Shown: positions 27,641 through 37,116, counted from the stretch's first letter. The stretch is 64,000 nt of DNA from Pseudohalocynthiibacter aestuariivivens (GCF_011040495.1 NZ_CP049037.1:3286001-3350000), one strand, 5' to 3'. A program made the numbers and translations. Notes: generated by a model not told the origin, from the sequence alone.

Positions 27641-28552
27641 ATGTCTGACATGCAAAACGCACGGACCATCGTTCTGGTCACCGGGCCATCGGGGGCAGGC
27701 AGAACCACAGCAATCCGCACGTTAGAGGATATGGGCTACGAGGCGATTGATAACCTGCCGCTATCGCTGTTGCCGCGCCTGATCGGTGAACCTGCGCCTA
27801 CGCAATCGCTGGTGCTGGGTGTCGACACCCGCAACCGAGAATTTTCCACTCATGCACTGATCGAGGCGATCGACAGCTTGGACAAGCTTAGCGGCGTACC
27901 GGTTCAACTGCTCTATATCGACTGCAATGCTGATGTGTTGTTGCGGCGTTTTTCCGAAACGCGACGGCGTCACCCTATGGCCCCGGACGAAAGCCCGCGC
28001 GCAGGGATCGAGCGTGAACTGGATCTGCTGGGCCCGATCCGCGCTAGGGCCGATCTGCTGATCGATACCTCCAGCTTCAGCCCGCATGATCTGCGTGCAG
28101 AACTGGCGCATTGGTTCGGACCCAAGACCGGGCGCCGTCTGGCAGTATCCGTGCAGTCGTTTTCATACAAACGTGGTCTGCCACGCAGTGCCGACATCGT
28201 TCTGGATTGCCGGTTCCTTCGAAATCCGTACTGGGAGCCGTCATTGCGGTCACTCGACGGACGCGCCCCTGAGGTTGCGGCCTATGTGGCCGAAGACCCG
28301 TTATACGCGTCATTCCAGCGGCAATTGAGTGAACTGGCGTTTTTGTTGTTGCCCGCCTACGAAGATGAGGGCAAATCGTACCTGTCTATCGCTCTGGGAT
28401 GTACCGGGGGGCAACACCGGTCGGTGGCGATGGCAGAATCTTTGACCGCGACCCTTGCAGAGCGGGGGTGGCAGGTGTCAACTAGACATCGGGAACTGGA
28501 GCGTCGCGCCGCCGGGCCAACGGGCCAGATGGATGTCGCGGACGCGCGATAA
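27641..28552 (+). CDS. rapZ: RNase adapter protein RapZ (YvcJ family)
   Basis: 303 residues. The N-terminal P-loop reads GPSGAGRTT (15-23), with Arg21 in place of the usual Walker A Lys. The family signatures IDNLPLSLLPRL, ETRRRHPMAP, SFSYKRGLPRSADIVLDCRFLRNPYW and CTGGQHRSVAMAE are all present. In E. coli RapZ delivers the sRNA GlmZ to RNase E and senses glucosamine-6-phosphate; whether that holds here is unknown. ATG start with GGAG upstream. Confidence 0.92.
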   Translation: MSDMQNARTIVLVTGPSGAGRTTAIRTLEDMGYEAIDNLPLSLLPRLIGEPAPTQSLVLGVDTRNREFSTHALIEAIDSLDKLSGVPVQLLYIDCNADVLLRRFSETRRRHPMAPDESPRAGIERELDLLGPIRARADLLIDTSSFSPHDLRAELAHWFGPKTGRRLAVSVQSFSYKRGLPRSADIVLDCRFLRNPYWEPSLRSLDGRAPEVAAYVAEDPLYASFQRQLSELAFLLLPAYEDEGKSYLSIALGCTGGQHRSVAMAESLTATLAERGWQVSTRHRELERRAAGPTGQMDVADAR

Positions 28553-28564
28553 GGGGAAGTAGGC

Positions 28565-28957
28565 GTGATCGGGATCGTCATCGTGGCACACGGCGGCCTC
28601 GCGCGCGAGTATTTGGCCGCAATAGAGCACGTCGTCGGCGCACAACCCGGAATCCGTGCGATCACCATCGAAGGCGACCATGATCGTGGCGCCAAGCAAG
28701 CAGAGATATGCGCGGCTGCCGATGAGGTGGATACCGGAGCGGGCGTGGTCGTGGTGACGGATATGTTTGGCGGCTCACCCTCGAACCTGTCGCTGAAGGC
28801 CTGTCAGCCGGATGATCGCCGCATTCTCTACGGTGCCAACTTGCCAATGCTGATAAAACTGGCCAAAAGCCGGGGTAAGCCCCTGCCTGATGCGGTACGC
28901 CATGCGCTGGATGCGGGGCGCAAATATATAGACAGCCAAAACATATCGGTGAAATGA
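28565..28957 (+). CDS. PTS mannose-type EIIA component
   Basis: 130 residues. The phospho-accepting His9 lies in IVIVAHGGLA, and VVVTDMFGGSPSN is the family signature. No membrane EIIBC genes are nearby, so this EIIA is probably regulatory, receiving phosphate from HPr, rather than driving sugar uptake. GTG start; overlaps ptsH by four bases. Confidence 0.92.
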   Translation: MIGIVIVAHGGLAREYLAAIEHVVGAQPGIRAITIEGDHDRGAKQAEICAAADEVDTGAGVVVVTDMFGGSPSNLSLKACQPDDRRILYGANLPMLIKLAKSRGKPLPDAVRHALDAGRKYIDSQNISVK

Positions 28958-29238
28958 CCATGACGAGTGCAACCAGGCGTCAGCTGGAAATCGTGAATGT
29001 GAAGGGATTGCATGCCCGCGCGGCTGCCAAACTTGTAGAAGTGGTCGAAGGATTTGACGCCAGTGCCGAGGTTTCCCATGATGGCCAATCGGCGAGTGGC
29101 GACAGTATAATGGGCCTTTTGATGTTGGCAGCCGCCAATGGAACCACTATTGACGTTGAAACGCGCGGCCCCGATGCCGAGGCGCTGACGGATGCTATCA
29201 CGGCACTTGTCGCGAACCGGTTCGGCGAAGACATGTAA
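28954..29238 (+). CDS. ptsH: Phosphocarrier protein HPr
   Basis: 94 residues. The active His20 is in VKGLHARAAAK, and the regulatory Ser51 is in GDSIMGLLML, the target of HprK. It completes a phosphorelay with the EIIA; enzyme I (ptsP) is not in the window. Overlaps the EIIA gene. Confidence 0.95.
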   Translation: MTMTSATRRQLEIVNVKGLHARAAAKLVEVVEGFDASAEVSHDGQSASGDSIMGLLMLAAANGTTIDVETRGPDAEALTDAITALVANRFGEDM

Positions 29239-29320
29239 GCGCCAGCAGAGCGCCGGACAAAGTGGGACTGTCCAATTGGTGAAGCAACATGATGATCGGG
29301 GCGATGAGACGCCCGCGGAG

Positions 29321-30181
29321 ATGGTCAACTTCACCAAGTATGACCGCCGTAGCCTGACCTATGCCAATTCCTTTGACAAACCCCTGACTGCTTTCATCAT
29401 CCGTACGATCGAGATGTTCACCGGCAAGATCACGATTCTGCGCATGATCCGCGCATTCGAGAAACGTGGCGCGCCGATGGGACAGCCGTTCTGGCGCGCG
29501 GCGTTAGGGACGATGGGTATTGATCTGCTGACGCCGGACGAGGAATTGCTGAATATTCCGCTTGAGGGGCCGGTCGTGGCAGTGGCGAACCATCCTCATG
29601 GGTTGGTGGACGGAATGATTTTGGCCGATCTGATCGGTCGCCGCCGGACTGATTACAAGATCCTCACCCGCGCCTTGTTGACCGGGATCGACGAGGTGGC
29701 AGCCAGCTATATGATCTCGGTGCCATTTCCGCACGAACCTGATGCGCAGCGCAAGTCGGTTGAAATGCGCGCCAAGGCGATGGCACATCTCAAGGAAGGC
29801 GGATTGATCAGCGTCTTTCCCTCGGGGGTCGTGGCCAACTCGGACACTCTCATGGGCCCCGCGATCGAACGGGAATGGAACGTCTTTACTGCGCAGATGA
29901 TACGTCGGTCAGGCGCTGCTGTGGTGCCGATCTATTTCCCCGGCGCCAACAGTCGCTGGTATCAGATGGCCAACCGTATTTCCGCAACGCTGCGGCAGGG
30001 GCTTTTGTTGCACGAGGTCGTGCACAGCTGCAAACGTCCGCAAAAGCCGGTCGTCGGCGCGCCGATCAGCGACGAACGCATGAAGATGCTGGAAAGCGAT
30101 CCGCGCGGCTTTATGACGTGGCTGCGTGAACATACTTTATCGCTGGGCGACGATGACCCGGCCTCAACCAAGGATACATGA
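29321..30181 (+). CDS. Lysophospholipid acyltransferase family protein (PlsC/hemolysin-like)
   Basis: 286 residues. Carries the acyltransferase motif NHPHGLVDG and the downstream VFPSGVVANSD and VVPIYFPGANSR segments of the PlsC-like group related to OlsA and ornithine-lipid or phospholipid acyltransferases. Probably peripheral at the inner membrane, acylating a glycerol- or amino-lipid; the substrate cannot be told. The start is unclear: I use ATG (MVNFTKYDRRSLTYAN), while GTG at 29279 would add 14 residues. RidA follows directly. Confidence 0.78.
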   Translation: MVNFTKYDRRSLTYANSFDKPLTAFIIRTIEMFTGKITILRMIRAFEKRGAPMGQPFWRAALGTMGIDLLTPDEELLNIPLEGPVVAVANHPHGLVDGMILADLIGRRRTDYKILTRALLTGIDEVAASYMISVPFPHEPDAQRKSVEMRAKAMAHLKEGGLISVFPSGVVANSDTLMGPAIEREWNVFTAQMIRRSGAAVVPIYFPGANSRWYQMANRISATLRQGLLLHEVVHSCKRPQKPVVGAPISDERMKMLESDPRGFMTWLREHTLSLGDDDPASTKDT

Positions 30182-30182
30182 C

Positions 30183-30554
30183 ATGACCAAGATCATCCGT
30201 AGCCAAACCAACCAACGCATGAGCCAGAGCGTAAAGCATGGCGAGGTTGTCTATCTTGCCGGTCAGGTCGGCAAGCCCGGAGAGAGTGTCGCCGATCAGA
30301 CGCGCACCTGTCTGGCGAACGTGGATGCGCTGCTGGCCGAGGCTGGCACCGACAACACCCGCATCCTGCAAACGACCATCTGGATGGCCGACATGGCCGA
30401 TTTCGCAGAAATGAACGAAGTGTGGGATGCGTGGGTGCCCGAGGGACATGCCCCGGCCCGCGCCTGTGGCGAGGCCAAGCTGGCCACCCCCGAATACAAA
30501 GTCGAAGTTCTGGTCATCGCTGCCTGCGACGGCCCGCAAGCCAGCGGTCGCTGA
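30183..30554 (+). CDS. RidA-family deaminase
   Basis: 123 residues. The Rid (YjgF/YER057c) trimer hydrolyses reactive enamine/imine intermediates released by PLP enzymes. Recognised by [10 protein letters not shown], the [18 protein letters not shown] segment with the substrate-binding Arg, and a C-terminal VIAACDG. It begins one base after the acyltransferase stop. Its own subgroup is uncertain. Confidence 0.85.
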   Translation: MTKIIRSQTNQRMSQSVKHGEVVYLAGQVGKPGESVADQTRTCLANVDALLAEAGTDNTRILQTTIWMADMADFAEMNEVWDAWVPEGHAPARACGEAKLATPEYKVEVLVIAACDGPQASGR

Positions 30555-30630
30555 GCGCACGCATATCAACGGTCGGGGCGCGCGCGCGTCCCGGCCTGTC
30601 TCCTCCCGTTTCTCTGAAAGGTGCGTGCAT

Positions 30631-31980
30631 ATGTCCGGCCACGGCATCCCCATCCCTATGACGTCTGCAAAATGCGGCCCACTCAGCGGCACAGCAGAGG
30701 TTCCGGGTGACAAATCCATCTCGCACCGATCGCTTATTCTGGGCGCAATGGCTGTGGGTGAGACACGCATCACTGGCCTGCTGGAGGGCGAGGATGTGCT
30801 GGACACGGCCCGCGCCATGCGCGCCTTTGGAGCAGAGGTCACCGATCATGGCGGCGGTACGTGGTCGGTCCACGGTGTCGGCACCGGCGGGTTTGCCGAA
30901 CCGGACCGCGTGATCGATTGCGGCAATTCCGGTACCGGTGTGCGGCTGATCATGGGAGCGATGGCGACCTCACCGATCACTGTGACCTTTACCGGTGATG
31001 CCTCGCTGAATGGCCGCCCGATGGCGCGAGTGACTGATCCGCTTGCCCTCTTTGGGGCGCGTACAGTCGGGCGCAGTGGCGGGCGGCTGCCGATGACCAT
31101 CGTTGGGGCCGACAACCCTGTGCCGGTCCGCTACGCGGTCCCGGTGCCGTCGGCACAGGTCAAATCGGCGGTATTGTTGGCAGGGCTGAACGCCCCCGGC
31201 CAGACCGTCGTGATCGAACGCGAGGCAACGCGCGACCATAGCGAGCGGATGCTCGCGGGGTTCGGCGCACAGATTACCACCGAGGACACGGACGAGGGTC
31301 GTATCATCACCCTGACCGGTCAGCCGGAACTGCAACCGCAGACCATTGCCGTGCCGCGTGATCCGTCTTCTGCGGCGTTTCCGGTCTGTGCGGCGCTGAT
31401 TACTGATGGATCCGACGTGCTGGTGCCGGGTATCGGCCTTAACCCGACGCGCGCAGGTCTCTTTACAACGCTGCGCGAGATGGGCGCGGACCTGACCTAT
31501 GAAAACGAACGCCTCGAAGGCGGAGAGCCGGTCGCCGATCTGCGCGCACGCTTTTCGCCGAACCTCAAGGGGATCGAGGTCGATCCCGCCCGCGCCGCCA
31601 GCATGATCGACGAATACCCGGTGCTGTCCGTCGTTGCCGCATTTGCCGACGGTCCAACCGTGATGCGCGGGGTCAAGGAACTTCGCGTCAAGGAAAGCGA
31701 CCGGATTGATGCGATGGCCACGGGTCTGCGCGCCAACGGGATCGAGGTCGAGGACGGAGACGATTGGTGGATCGTTCACGGACGCGGTCATGGCAATGTG
31801 CCCGGCGGGGCCATTTGCGCCAGCCATTTGGACCACCGCATCGCAATGGCTTTTATGGTGTTGGGTATGGGCACCAACGCGCCCGTCCGCGTCGATGACG
31901 GCAGCCCGATCGCCACATCGTTCCCGATTTTCGAGCCGCTGATGGCAGGCTTGGGCGCAAAAATCAGCCGCGACGCGTAA
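30631..31980 (+). CDS. aroA: 3-phosphoshikimate 1-carboxyvinyltransferase (EPSP synthase)
   Basis: 449 residues. Sixth step of the shikimate pathway, joining shikimate-3-phosphate and PEP. Signatures: [61 protein letters not shown] and [12 protein letters not shown]. The sequence context [14 protein letters not shown] suggests the class II type (Ala after Gly), but glyphosate response was not assessed. The ATG follows GAAAGG by about nine bases. Confidence 0.95.
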   Translation: MSGHGIPIPMTSAKCGPLSGTAEVPGDKSISHRSLILGAMAVGETRITGLLEGEDVLDTARAMRAFGAEVTDHGGGTWSVHGVGTGGFAEPDRVIDCGNSGTGVRLIMGAMATSPITVTFTGDASLNGRPMARVTDPLALFGARTVGRSGGRLPMTIVGADNPVPVRYAVPVPSAQVKSAVLLAGLNAPGQTVVIEREATRDHSERMLAGFGAQITTEDTDEGRIITLTGQPELQPQTIAVPRDPSSAAFPVCAALITDGSDVLVPGIGLNPTRAGLFTTLREMGADLTYENERLEGGEPVADLRARFSPNLKGIEVDPARAASMIDEYPVLSVVAAFADGPTVMRGVKELRVKESDRIDAMATGLRANGIEVEDGDDWWIVHGRGHGNVPGGAICASHLDHRIAMAFMVLGMGTNAPVRVDDGSPIATSFPIFEPLMAGLGAKISRDA

Positions 31981-31986
31981 TCGCGA

Positions 31987-32430
31987 CTAGCACGCGATCC
32001 AACGTTGCCGTTGCCACGATACCCAGCCTATGGTGCCATCCGGCACCCGGACGAGATGCCACGCGCCGTCTCTGGGCCCCATCATTTCAATCCGCGTCCC
32101 CGATGGCAGCTTATATAGCCGGGTGCCCGTCCGAGAACTGGGTTCGGTCCGCAGGGCAAGCCACGCATCAGGCGGGCGCACATCATAGACGATACAGATC
32201 GGGTTCGCAGGCGCGGCGGGTTGTTGTGTTGATTGGCTTTGCGAAGACTGGCCGCTTTGGGTCGATGTGGCATTCTCATCGGGAGTGCCGATGTTGATCC
32301 TGCTGGGCAATGGCATTTGCGCGGTCACGTCGTCCTCGCAAAGCCCAAGACCGGGATAACAGTCATCTCCGGTTTGCGCGGCGGCAGCAGACATAAACAG
32401 GGCAGCGGTCAGTATGATGAGATATTTCAT
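31987..32430 (-). CDS. Secreted SH3-like domain protein
   Basis: 147 residues. A signal peptide (MKYLIILTAALFMSAAAAQ) is followed by a short Cys-containing segment, a Ser/Gln-rich linker, and a C-terminal bacterial SH3 domain (LALRTEPSSRTGTRLYKLPSGTRIEMMG ... GTIGWVSWQR). SH3b modules often bind cell-wall peptides. It follows the metallopeptidase gene by about a dozen bases, so they are probably co-expressed. An in-frame GTG at 32439 is an alternative start. Confidence 0.72.
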   Translation of the reverse strand: MKYLIILTAALFMSAAAAQTGDDCYPGLGLCEDDVTAQMPLPSRINIGTPDENATSTQSGQSSQSQSTQQPAAPANPICIVYDVRPPDAWLALRTEPSSRTGTRLYKLPSGTRIEMMGPRDGAWHLVRVPDGTIGWVSWQRQRWIAC

Positions 32431-32442
32431 AACGTTCACATT

Positions 32443-33204
32443 CTAAAAGTCAGGGAAAACGCTGGTCACAAAGGCTTCGCCTTCGACCAGAGCGGCGGCA
32501 ATACTGCTGTTTGGGTTGTTGACGTAGTACCGAAATCCGGCGCGCAAGGCGACGTGACGCTCCTGCGGGGTGCCGTGATGGCCGATATTGGTAAAATTGT
32601 TATCGCCCAGCTCAAAGATTTTGCGCGCGAGCGTCTCCAGATCCTCGGACCTGTGGCTGAACTTGGTTCCCATGTAATACCCTGCCACGAAATCGGCATG
32701 CAGCTCTAGAAACTTCACAGTCGAATGCGCCTTGGACAATCGAGAATAGAGGTCACGATCAGAGAACTGGATGATGTGGGTGAATTCATGCGCGATGACG
32801 CCCGCGACGATGGAGCCGCCGAAATAGGCCGAATTCAGATGTTCGGTCAAAAGGTCCAGTTGATACAGTATCGTGCCATCCGTGCCCGGCGTCTGTGGGA
32901 ACACCTCCGGCGTGGCCAGCGCGTTCTGTATGCCGCCCGAGTAAACAAAGAATGCGGGGCGCACCCGGAAAAAACGGGATTGCGCCATAAGCTCTTGCAC
33001 CAACGCCCGATCAATGGCTAGCGTGCCCGTTCCGCTGAGAATGTTGAGGGATTGCAGATCGAACCCGGCGTCAGTCCCACACAGTACAATCGGTTGCTCT
33101 TGGTCGTCGGCACCTGCGGCAAAGGACGTCGTCAATGTGCAGCAAAGCGTCACTGCAATAGCAACACTGATACGCCGAATGAAGGCAGGTAATGCAATAA
33201 CCAT
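32443..33204 (-). CDS. Secreted zincin-type metallopeptidase-like protein
   Basis: About 253 residues. A signal peptide (to about ...TTSFAAGA) is followed by a domain with HEFTH (in VIAHEFTHIIQF) and, roughly 35 residues on, LELHADFVAGYYMG. This HExxH plus E-x-x-A-D layout resembles the YpfJ-like zinc peptidases. Two Cys near the N-terminus may be processed or disulphide-bonded. Substrate is unknown. The start is uncertain; a GTG at 33234 would add ten hydrophobic residues. Confidence 0.65.
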   Translation of the reverse strand: MVIALPAFIRRISVAIAVTLCCTLTTSFAAGADDQEQPIVLCGTDAGFDLQSLNILSGTGTLAIDRALVQELMAQSRFFRVRPAFFVYSGGIQNALATPEVFPQTPGTDGTILYQLDLLTEHLNSAYFGGSIVAGVIAHEFTHIIQFSDRDLYSRLSKAHSTVKFLELHADFVAGYYMGTKFSHRSEDLETLARKIFELGDNNFTNIGHHGTPQERHVALRAGFRYYVNNPNSSIAAALVEGEAFVTSVFPDF

Positions 33205-33329
33205 GGCTGTCACCGATAAAAGGAGCAGGAACACCCTTTATCTTAGGTGGACACATAATGAGTTGGCAAGTTTGATGCGGGGTGGCCTGCTACCGGGTAG
33301 GCAGTCGATGAACGTCGCAAACATGAAGA

Positions 33330-33357
33330 GGCCGCACATCCATTGCAGATGCGCGGC
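33330..33357 (-). terminator. Hairpin downstream of the importer binding-protein gene
   Basis: GGCCGC-A-CATC and GATG-C-GCGGCC arms with one mismatch, starting 28 bases after the stop of the binding-protein gene. Read on the minus strand the tail is TCTTCATGTTT, only moderately T-rich. Probably terminates the ABC operon. Confidence 0.55.
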
Positions 33358-33384
33358 CCCTCCAGCCGTTTGGTCGATGCCGAG

Positions 33385-34380
33385 TTAGTTCAGCGCCTTG
33401 TCGGTGATCGCGTGGGTCCACGCGGCATCACCCGGATGTGCCGTGATGACCGGATCCGACCCGCCCGACAGAAGCGATTCAATCGTCCGCTCGTAATCTG
33501 CGGGATCAAGCGTGCCGTTGCTGCCTGCGGTCAGTTTGGCCACTTCGCTCATCATGCGGATTTGATGTTCTTCGGTCTGTGCGCCTGTGGCGTCGTTGTC
33601 CAGAACGATCATTGCGGCGTCTTCGGGGTTCTCTTCGGCCCACTTCCAGCCTTTCATTGAGGCGCGGACGAAACGAACCATGCGATCGACGAATTCCGGA
33701 TCATTGAGGTTTTCCTCAAGCACATACATGCCGTCTTCAAGCGTCGCGACGCCCTGATCCTCATACTTGAACACCACCAGCTCTTCTGGCGTCAGGCCGG
33801 CGTCAATGATTTGCCAATATTCGTTGTAGGTCATGGTCGACACACAGGCGGCCTGGCCCTGCAGGATCGGATCGACGTTGAATCCTTGTTTGAGCACGGT
33901 CACGCCCCCGTCAGAGCCGTCGGTGGCCAAGCCCAGTTTGTTCATCCAGCTCAGGAACGGATACTCGTTGCCTCCGAACCAGACGCCCAGTGTTTTGCCC
34001 GCGAAATCAGCCGGGGTTTCCACACCGGCATCCTTGCGGCAGGTCAGCATCATGCCCGAGGATTTATAGGGCTGCGCAATATTCACCAGCGGCAGGCCCT
34101 TTTCACGGCTCGCCATGGCCGACGGCATCCAGTCGAGAACGACATCAGCGCCGCCACCCGCGATCACCTGTGCAGGGGCAATGTCCGGTCCGCCGGGTTT
34201 GATCGTGACGTTCAGATCTTCTTCGTCATAGAACCCTTTGTCTTGCGCGACATAATAGCCAGCAAACTGTGACTGCGTGACCCATTTCAGTTGCAATGTG
34301 ACATCATCGGCGGCCTGCGCAGCGGCAGCCCCCCAGACGCCCAGTGCAGCGACCCCGAATGTGGTTGTAAGTTTGTTCAT
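33385..34380 (-). CDS. ABC transporter periplasmic binding protein (ThiY/NMT1 type)
   Basis: 331 residues. A signal peptide (MNKLTTTFGVAALGVWGAAAAQA) is followed by an NMT1/ThiY-like domain: LQLKWVTQSQFAGYYVAQDKGFYDEEDL is the family opening. Members bind pyrimidine-like or thiamine-precursor ligands. Lying beside dihydropyrimidinase and dihydropyrimidine dehydrogenase, it probably captures a pyrimidine or hydantoin. Last gene of the ATPase-permease-permease-binding protein order. Confidence 0.87.
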   Translation of the reverse strand: MNKLTTTFGVAALGVWGAAAAQAADDVTLQLKWVTQSQFAGYYVAQDKGFYDEEDLNVTIKPGGPDIAPAQVIAGGGADVVLDWMPSAMASREKGLPLVNIAQPYKSSGMMLTCRKDAGVETPADFAGKTLGVWFGGNEYPFLSWMNKLGLATDGSDGGVTVLKQGFNVDPILQGQAACVSTMTYNEYWQIIDAGLTPEELVVFKYEDQGVATLEDGMYVLEENLNDPEFVDRMVRFVRASMKGWKWAEENPEDAAMIVLDNDATGAQTEEHQIRMMSEVAKLTAGSNGTLDPADYERTIESLLSGGSDPVITAHPGDAAWTHAITDKALN

Positions 34381-34417
34381 CTTGTTTTCTCCCTGTTACG
34401 GTTTTTTGAACGGTTGA

Positions 34418-35260
34418 TTATCGGCCCCGTTGTGATGGGTGCCAGAATGTCACTGCTTTCTCCAGCATGGCAACCCCGCCGTAGAACGCGCTGCCCGCAA
34501 GGGCGGCGACAACGATCTCGGCCCAGACCAGATCTATCGCCAGTTGCCCGACCGAGATCGAGATACGAAAGCCCATACCGAGCGTCGGCGAGCCGAAAAA
34601 CTCCGCGATGATCGCGCCGATCAGGGCCAGTGTTGTGCCGATCTTCAGGCCGTTAAAGATAAACGGCATCGCGGCAGGCAGCCGCAGCTTCAGCAGGGTT
34701 TTCCAGTAGCCCGCGGCATAGGTGCGCATCAGGTCACGCTGCATGGCATCGGTGTCATCCAAACCCTGAACGGTGTTTACCAGCATCGGGAAAAAAACCA
34801 TCATCACGACCACCGCAGCCTTGGACTCCCAGCCAAAGCCGAACCACATGACCATGATCGGTGCCATCCCGATGATCGGCAATGCCGCTGCAAAATTTCC
34901 AACCGGCAGCAATCCACGTTTCAGAAACTCAAACCGGTCCACCGCAATCGCCATCAGAAATGCGGAACCGCAACCCATGATATAGCCGGACAACGCCCCT
35001 TTGACGACGGTCTGCACAAAGTCGCGCCACAAGAGACCTAAGGAGGCAACAAATGTCTGTGCGATCAGCGACGGCGCCGGTAACAGAACCTTTGATATAC
35101 CAAACCCCCGCACCACACATTCCCAGACAATGATCAGTGTCAGGCCAAAAATGATTGGAACTGCGATCTGCACCATGCGGGTCGCCGGTTGGCGAGCGAG
35201 CCAGACGTTTAACAGCCAGCCACCGATCCATGTGGTGAGCCCTGCAAGCAACCAACCCAT
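34418..35260 (-). CDS. ABC transporter permease (second of two)
   Basis: 280 residues, about six membrane helices, BPD_transp_1 domain with the EAA-like loop MQRDLMRTYAAGYWKTLLKLRLPAAMPFIFNGLKIG that contacts the ATPase. The start overlaps the upstream permease stop (TGATG); a GTG three bases earlier is possible. The two permeases would form the heterodimeric membrane part of the importer. Confidence 0.88.
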   Translation of the reverse strand: MGWLLAGLTTWIGGWLLNVWLARQPATRMVQIAVPIIFGLTLIIVWECVVRGFGISKVLLPAPSLIAQTFVASLGLLWRDFVQTVVKGALSGYIMGCGSAFLMAIAVDRFEFLKRGLLPVGNFAAALPIIGMAPIMVMWFGFGWESKAAVVVMMVFFPMLVNTVQGLDDTDAMQRDLMRTYAAGYWKTLLKLRLPAAMPFIFNGLKIGTTLALIGAIIAEFFGSPTLGMGFRISISVGQLAIDLVWAEIVVAALAGSAFYGGVAMLEKAVTFWHPSQRGR

Positions 35261-36132
35261 CACGCGATCCCCATACGGCGCAGAGTATAGCGCTGAACCA
35301 GCCCGATGAGGCCGACCATCAACGCGGCCAACGCGGCGGCTGTCAGCAGTGCGCTCCAGATCTGGATGGTCTGCCCATAGTAGCTGCCAGCCAGCAGTCG
35401 CGCCCCCAGACCAGCCACGGCACCGGTCGGCAATTCACCCACGATGGCCCCCACCAGGCTGGCGGCAATCCCGATCTTGAGTGAGGTAAACAGATAGGGC
35501 ATCGACGATGGCAAACGCAGACACCAAAAGGTCTGCGCCGCGCTGGCATTCCACGTGCGCATCTGGTCCAGTTGCATTGCACTGGGACTGCGCAACCCTT
35601 TGACCATGCCCACGACGACCGGGAAAAATGACAGGTACATCGAAATCATCGCCTTGGGCAGCAACCCGGAAACACCAACAGCGTTCAGCACCACGATGAT
35701 CATCGGAGCAATGGCAATGATTGGAATGGTCTGGCTGGCAATGACCCATGGCATCACGCTCATGTCCATTGTCCGGTTGTAGACGATCCCGATGGCCAGC
35801 AACGTGCCCAGAGCGGTGCCCAGCACGAACCCCAACGCAGTCGCGCTGAAGGTGACCCAGCTGTGGTAAATCAAGGATCTCTTGGAAAACCCCCGACCGC
35901 TCAGGATCATCGCACCGGTTGTTTTCCATATTTCCGCCCCAACCTGATGCGGCGCGGGCAGCTTGGGTTTTTTCTGGCTCCACGTATCTGCCACCAGTTC
36001 TGAGAAACTCAGTTCTATGCCTGCGCGTGCAGCCTTGTCCTTGGCCCAAGGCGCGTTCAGCGACACTGCCGCACCATACCAAAGCGCAAAGATCGCGGCC
36101 ACGACTGTAAGTATGGGCAGGACATTGCGCAT
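35260..36132 (-). CDS. ABC transporter permease (first of two)
   Basis: 290 residues with five or six helices. The EAA-like loop reads MRTWNASAAQTFWCLRLPSSMPYLFTSLKIGI. The start MRNVLPILTVV has GGGAG upstream; a 17-residue longer reading is less likely. It is related to but clearly diverged from the downstream permease, so they are not a recent duplication. Confidence 0.88.
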   Translation of the reverse strand: MRNVLPILTVVAAIFALWYGAAVSLNAPWAKDKAARAGIELSFSELVADTWSQKKPKLPAPHQVGAEIWKTTGAMILSGRGFSKRSLIYHSWVTFSATALGFVLGTALGTLLAIGIVYNRTMDMSVMPWVIASQTIPIIAIAPMIIVVLNAVGVSGLLPKAMISMYLSFFPVVVGMVKGLRSPSAMQLDQMRTWNASAAQTFWCLRLPSSMPYLFTSLKIGIAASLVGAIVGELPTGAVAGLGARLLAGSYYGQTIQIWSALLTAAALAALMVGLIGLVQRYTLRRMGIA

Positions 36133-36160
36133 CACCGGCTCCCTGATTTCATCTTTCCAC

Positions 36161-36208
36161 AAATACCTGAATTGCTGGGCCAATAGCGGGCGAAGTTTTC
36201 AGGTATTT
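36161..36208. promoter_or_regulatory. 11-bp inverted repeat in the permease leader
   Basis: AAATACCTGAA at 36161-36171 and TTCAGGTATTT at 36198-36208 are perfect inverted arms 26 bases apart, in the 201-base gap between the ATPase and first permease genes. It could be an operator or an RNA hairpin regulating the distal genes. Nothing else is recognisable in this gap. Confidence 0.35.
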
Positions 36209-36333
36209 TAAGAAAGACAAACGGAAATTGGAGTCTCTTGAGCGAACGGTACAGGCTGAGAATCCGATGACCGTGAAAGGTGATAGGCCTCAGCCCGATT
36301 GAAAGGGCAGGGGCAGGCGGGCCAAACCGGTGA

Positions 36334-37116
36334 TCAGTCATCGTCGTGCCCCGCACGCAACCCGTCGCGTACGCGGTGGGCGATGTCGATGAATTCCGGC
36401 GTGTCGCGAATGTCGAGGGGCCGTTCCCGGGGCAAGGGGCTGTCGATCACATCTGCAATCCGTCCTGGGCGTGGCGACATGACGACGATCTTGGTGCTCA
36501 GATACACCGCTTCGGGGATCGAGTGGGTGACAAAGCAGATCGTCTTTTGCGTACTGGCCCAAAGATGCAGTAGCTGTTCGTTCAGGTGATCGCGCACGAT
36601 CTCGTCAAGCGCGCCAAAGGGCTCGTCCATCAGCAGGATATCGGCATCGAATGCCAGCGCACGGGCGATGGACGCGCGCTGCTGCATCCCGCCGGATAAC
36701 TGCCATGGGAATTTCTTCTCAAACCCGGCAAGTTCAACCAGTTCCAGCACGCGCTTCACCCGCTTGGCCTGATCGGATTTGTCATAACCCATGATTTCCA
36801 GCGGCAGACGAATATTGCCGCCGATGGTGCGCCACGGATAGAGGCCTGCCGCCTGAAACACATACCCATAGGCGCGGGCACGGCGCGCCTCAGCCGGGCT
36901 GACGCCGTTCACCGTGATCGTCCCGGCGGTTTGTTGTTCTAGGTCGGCCATGACCCGCAGGAACGTCGTCTTGCCACAGCCCGACGGACCGATGAAGCTG
37001 ACGAAGTCGCCTTTCTCGACGTCAAGACTCACGTCCTTGAGCGCGTGGACCGGGCCATCGTTGGTCTGGAACGTCAACGAGAGGTTTTGGGCGCTGATCA
37101 CGGTTTCCTGGGTCAA
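36334..37116 (-). CDS. ABC transporter ATP-binding protein (nitrate/taurine/ThiZ type)
   Basis: 260 residues. Walker A GPSGCGKTT, Q-loop in VFQAAGLYPW, signature LSGGMQQRASIARAL, Walker B ILLMDEPFGALDE and the switch His in FVTHSIPEAV. This is the family that drives pyrimidine-precursor, taurine and nitrate importers, in line with the partner binding protein. The start is TTG (MTQETVIS) with AGG close upstream. It lies 58 bases after the hydantoinase stop. Confidence 0.9.
   Translation of the reverse strand: MTQETVISAQNLSLTFQTNDGPVHALKDVSLDVEKGDFVSFIGPSGCGKTTFLRVMADLEQQTAGTITVNGVSPAEARRARAYGYVFQAAGLYPWRTIGGNIRLPLEIMGYDKSDQAKRVKRVLELVELAGFEKKFPWQLSGGMQQRASIARALAFDADILLMDEPFGALDEIVRDHLNEQLLHLWASTQKTICFVTHSIPEAVYLSTKIVVMSPRPGRIADVIDSPLPRERPLDIRDTPEFIDIAHRVRDGLRAGHDDD

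Noticed and set aside
36209..36333. Possible TPP riboswitch upstream of the ThiY-like importer (a CTGAGA string occurs)
   Set aside because: Only the short string matches; the second half of the TPP aptamer and the proper spacing are absent, and it does not precede the first gene of the operon.
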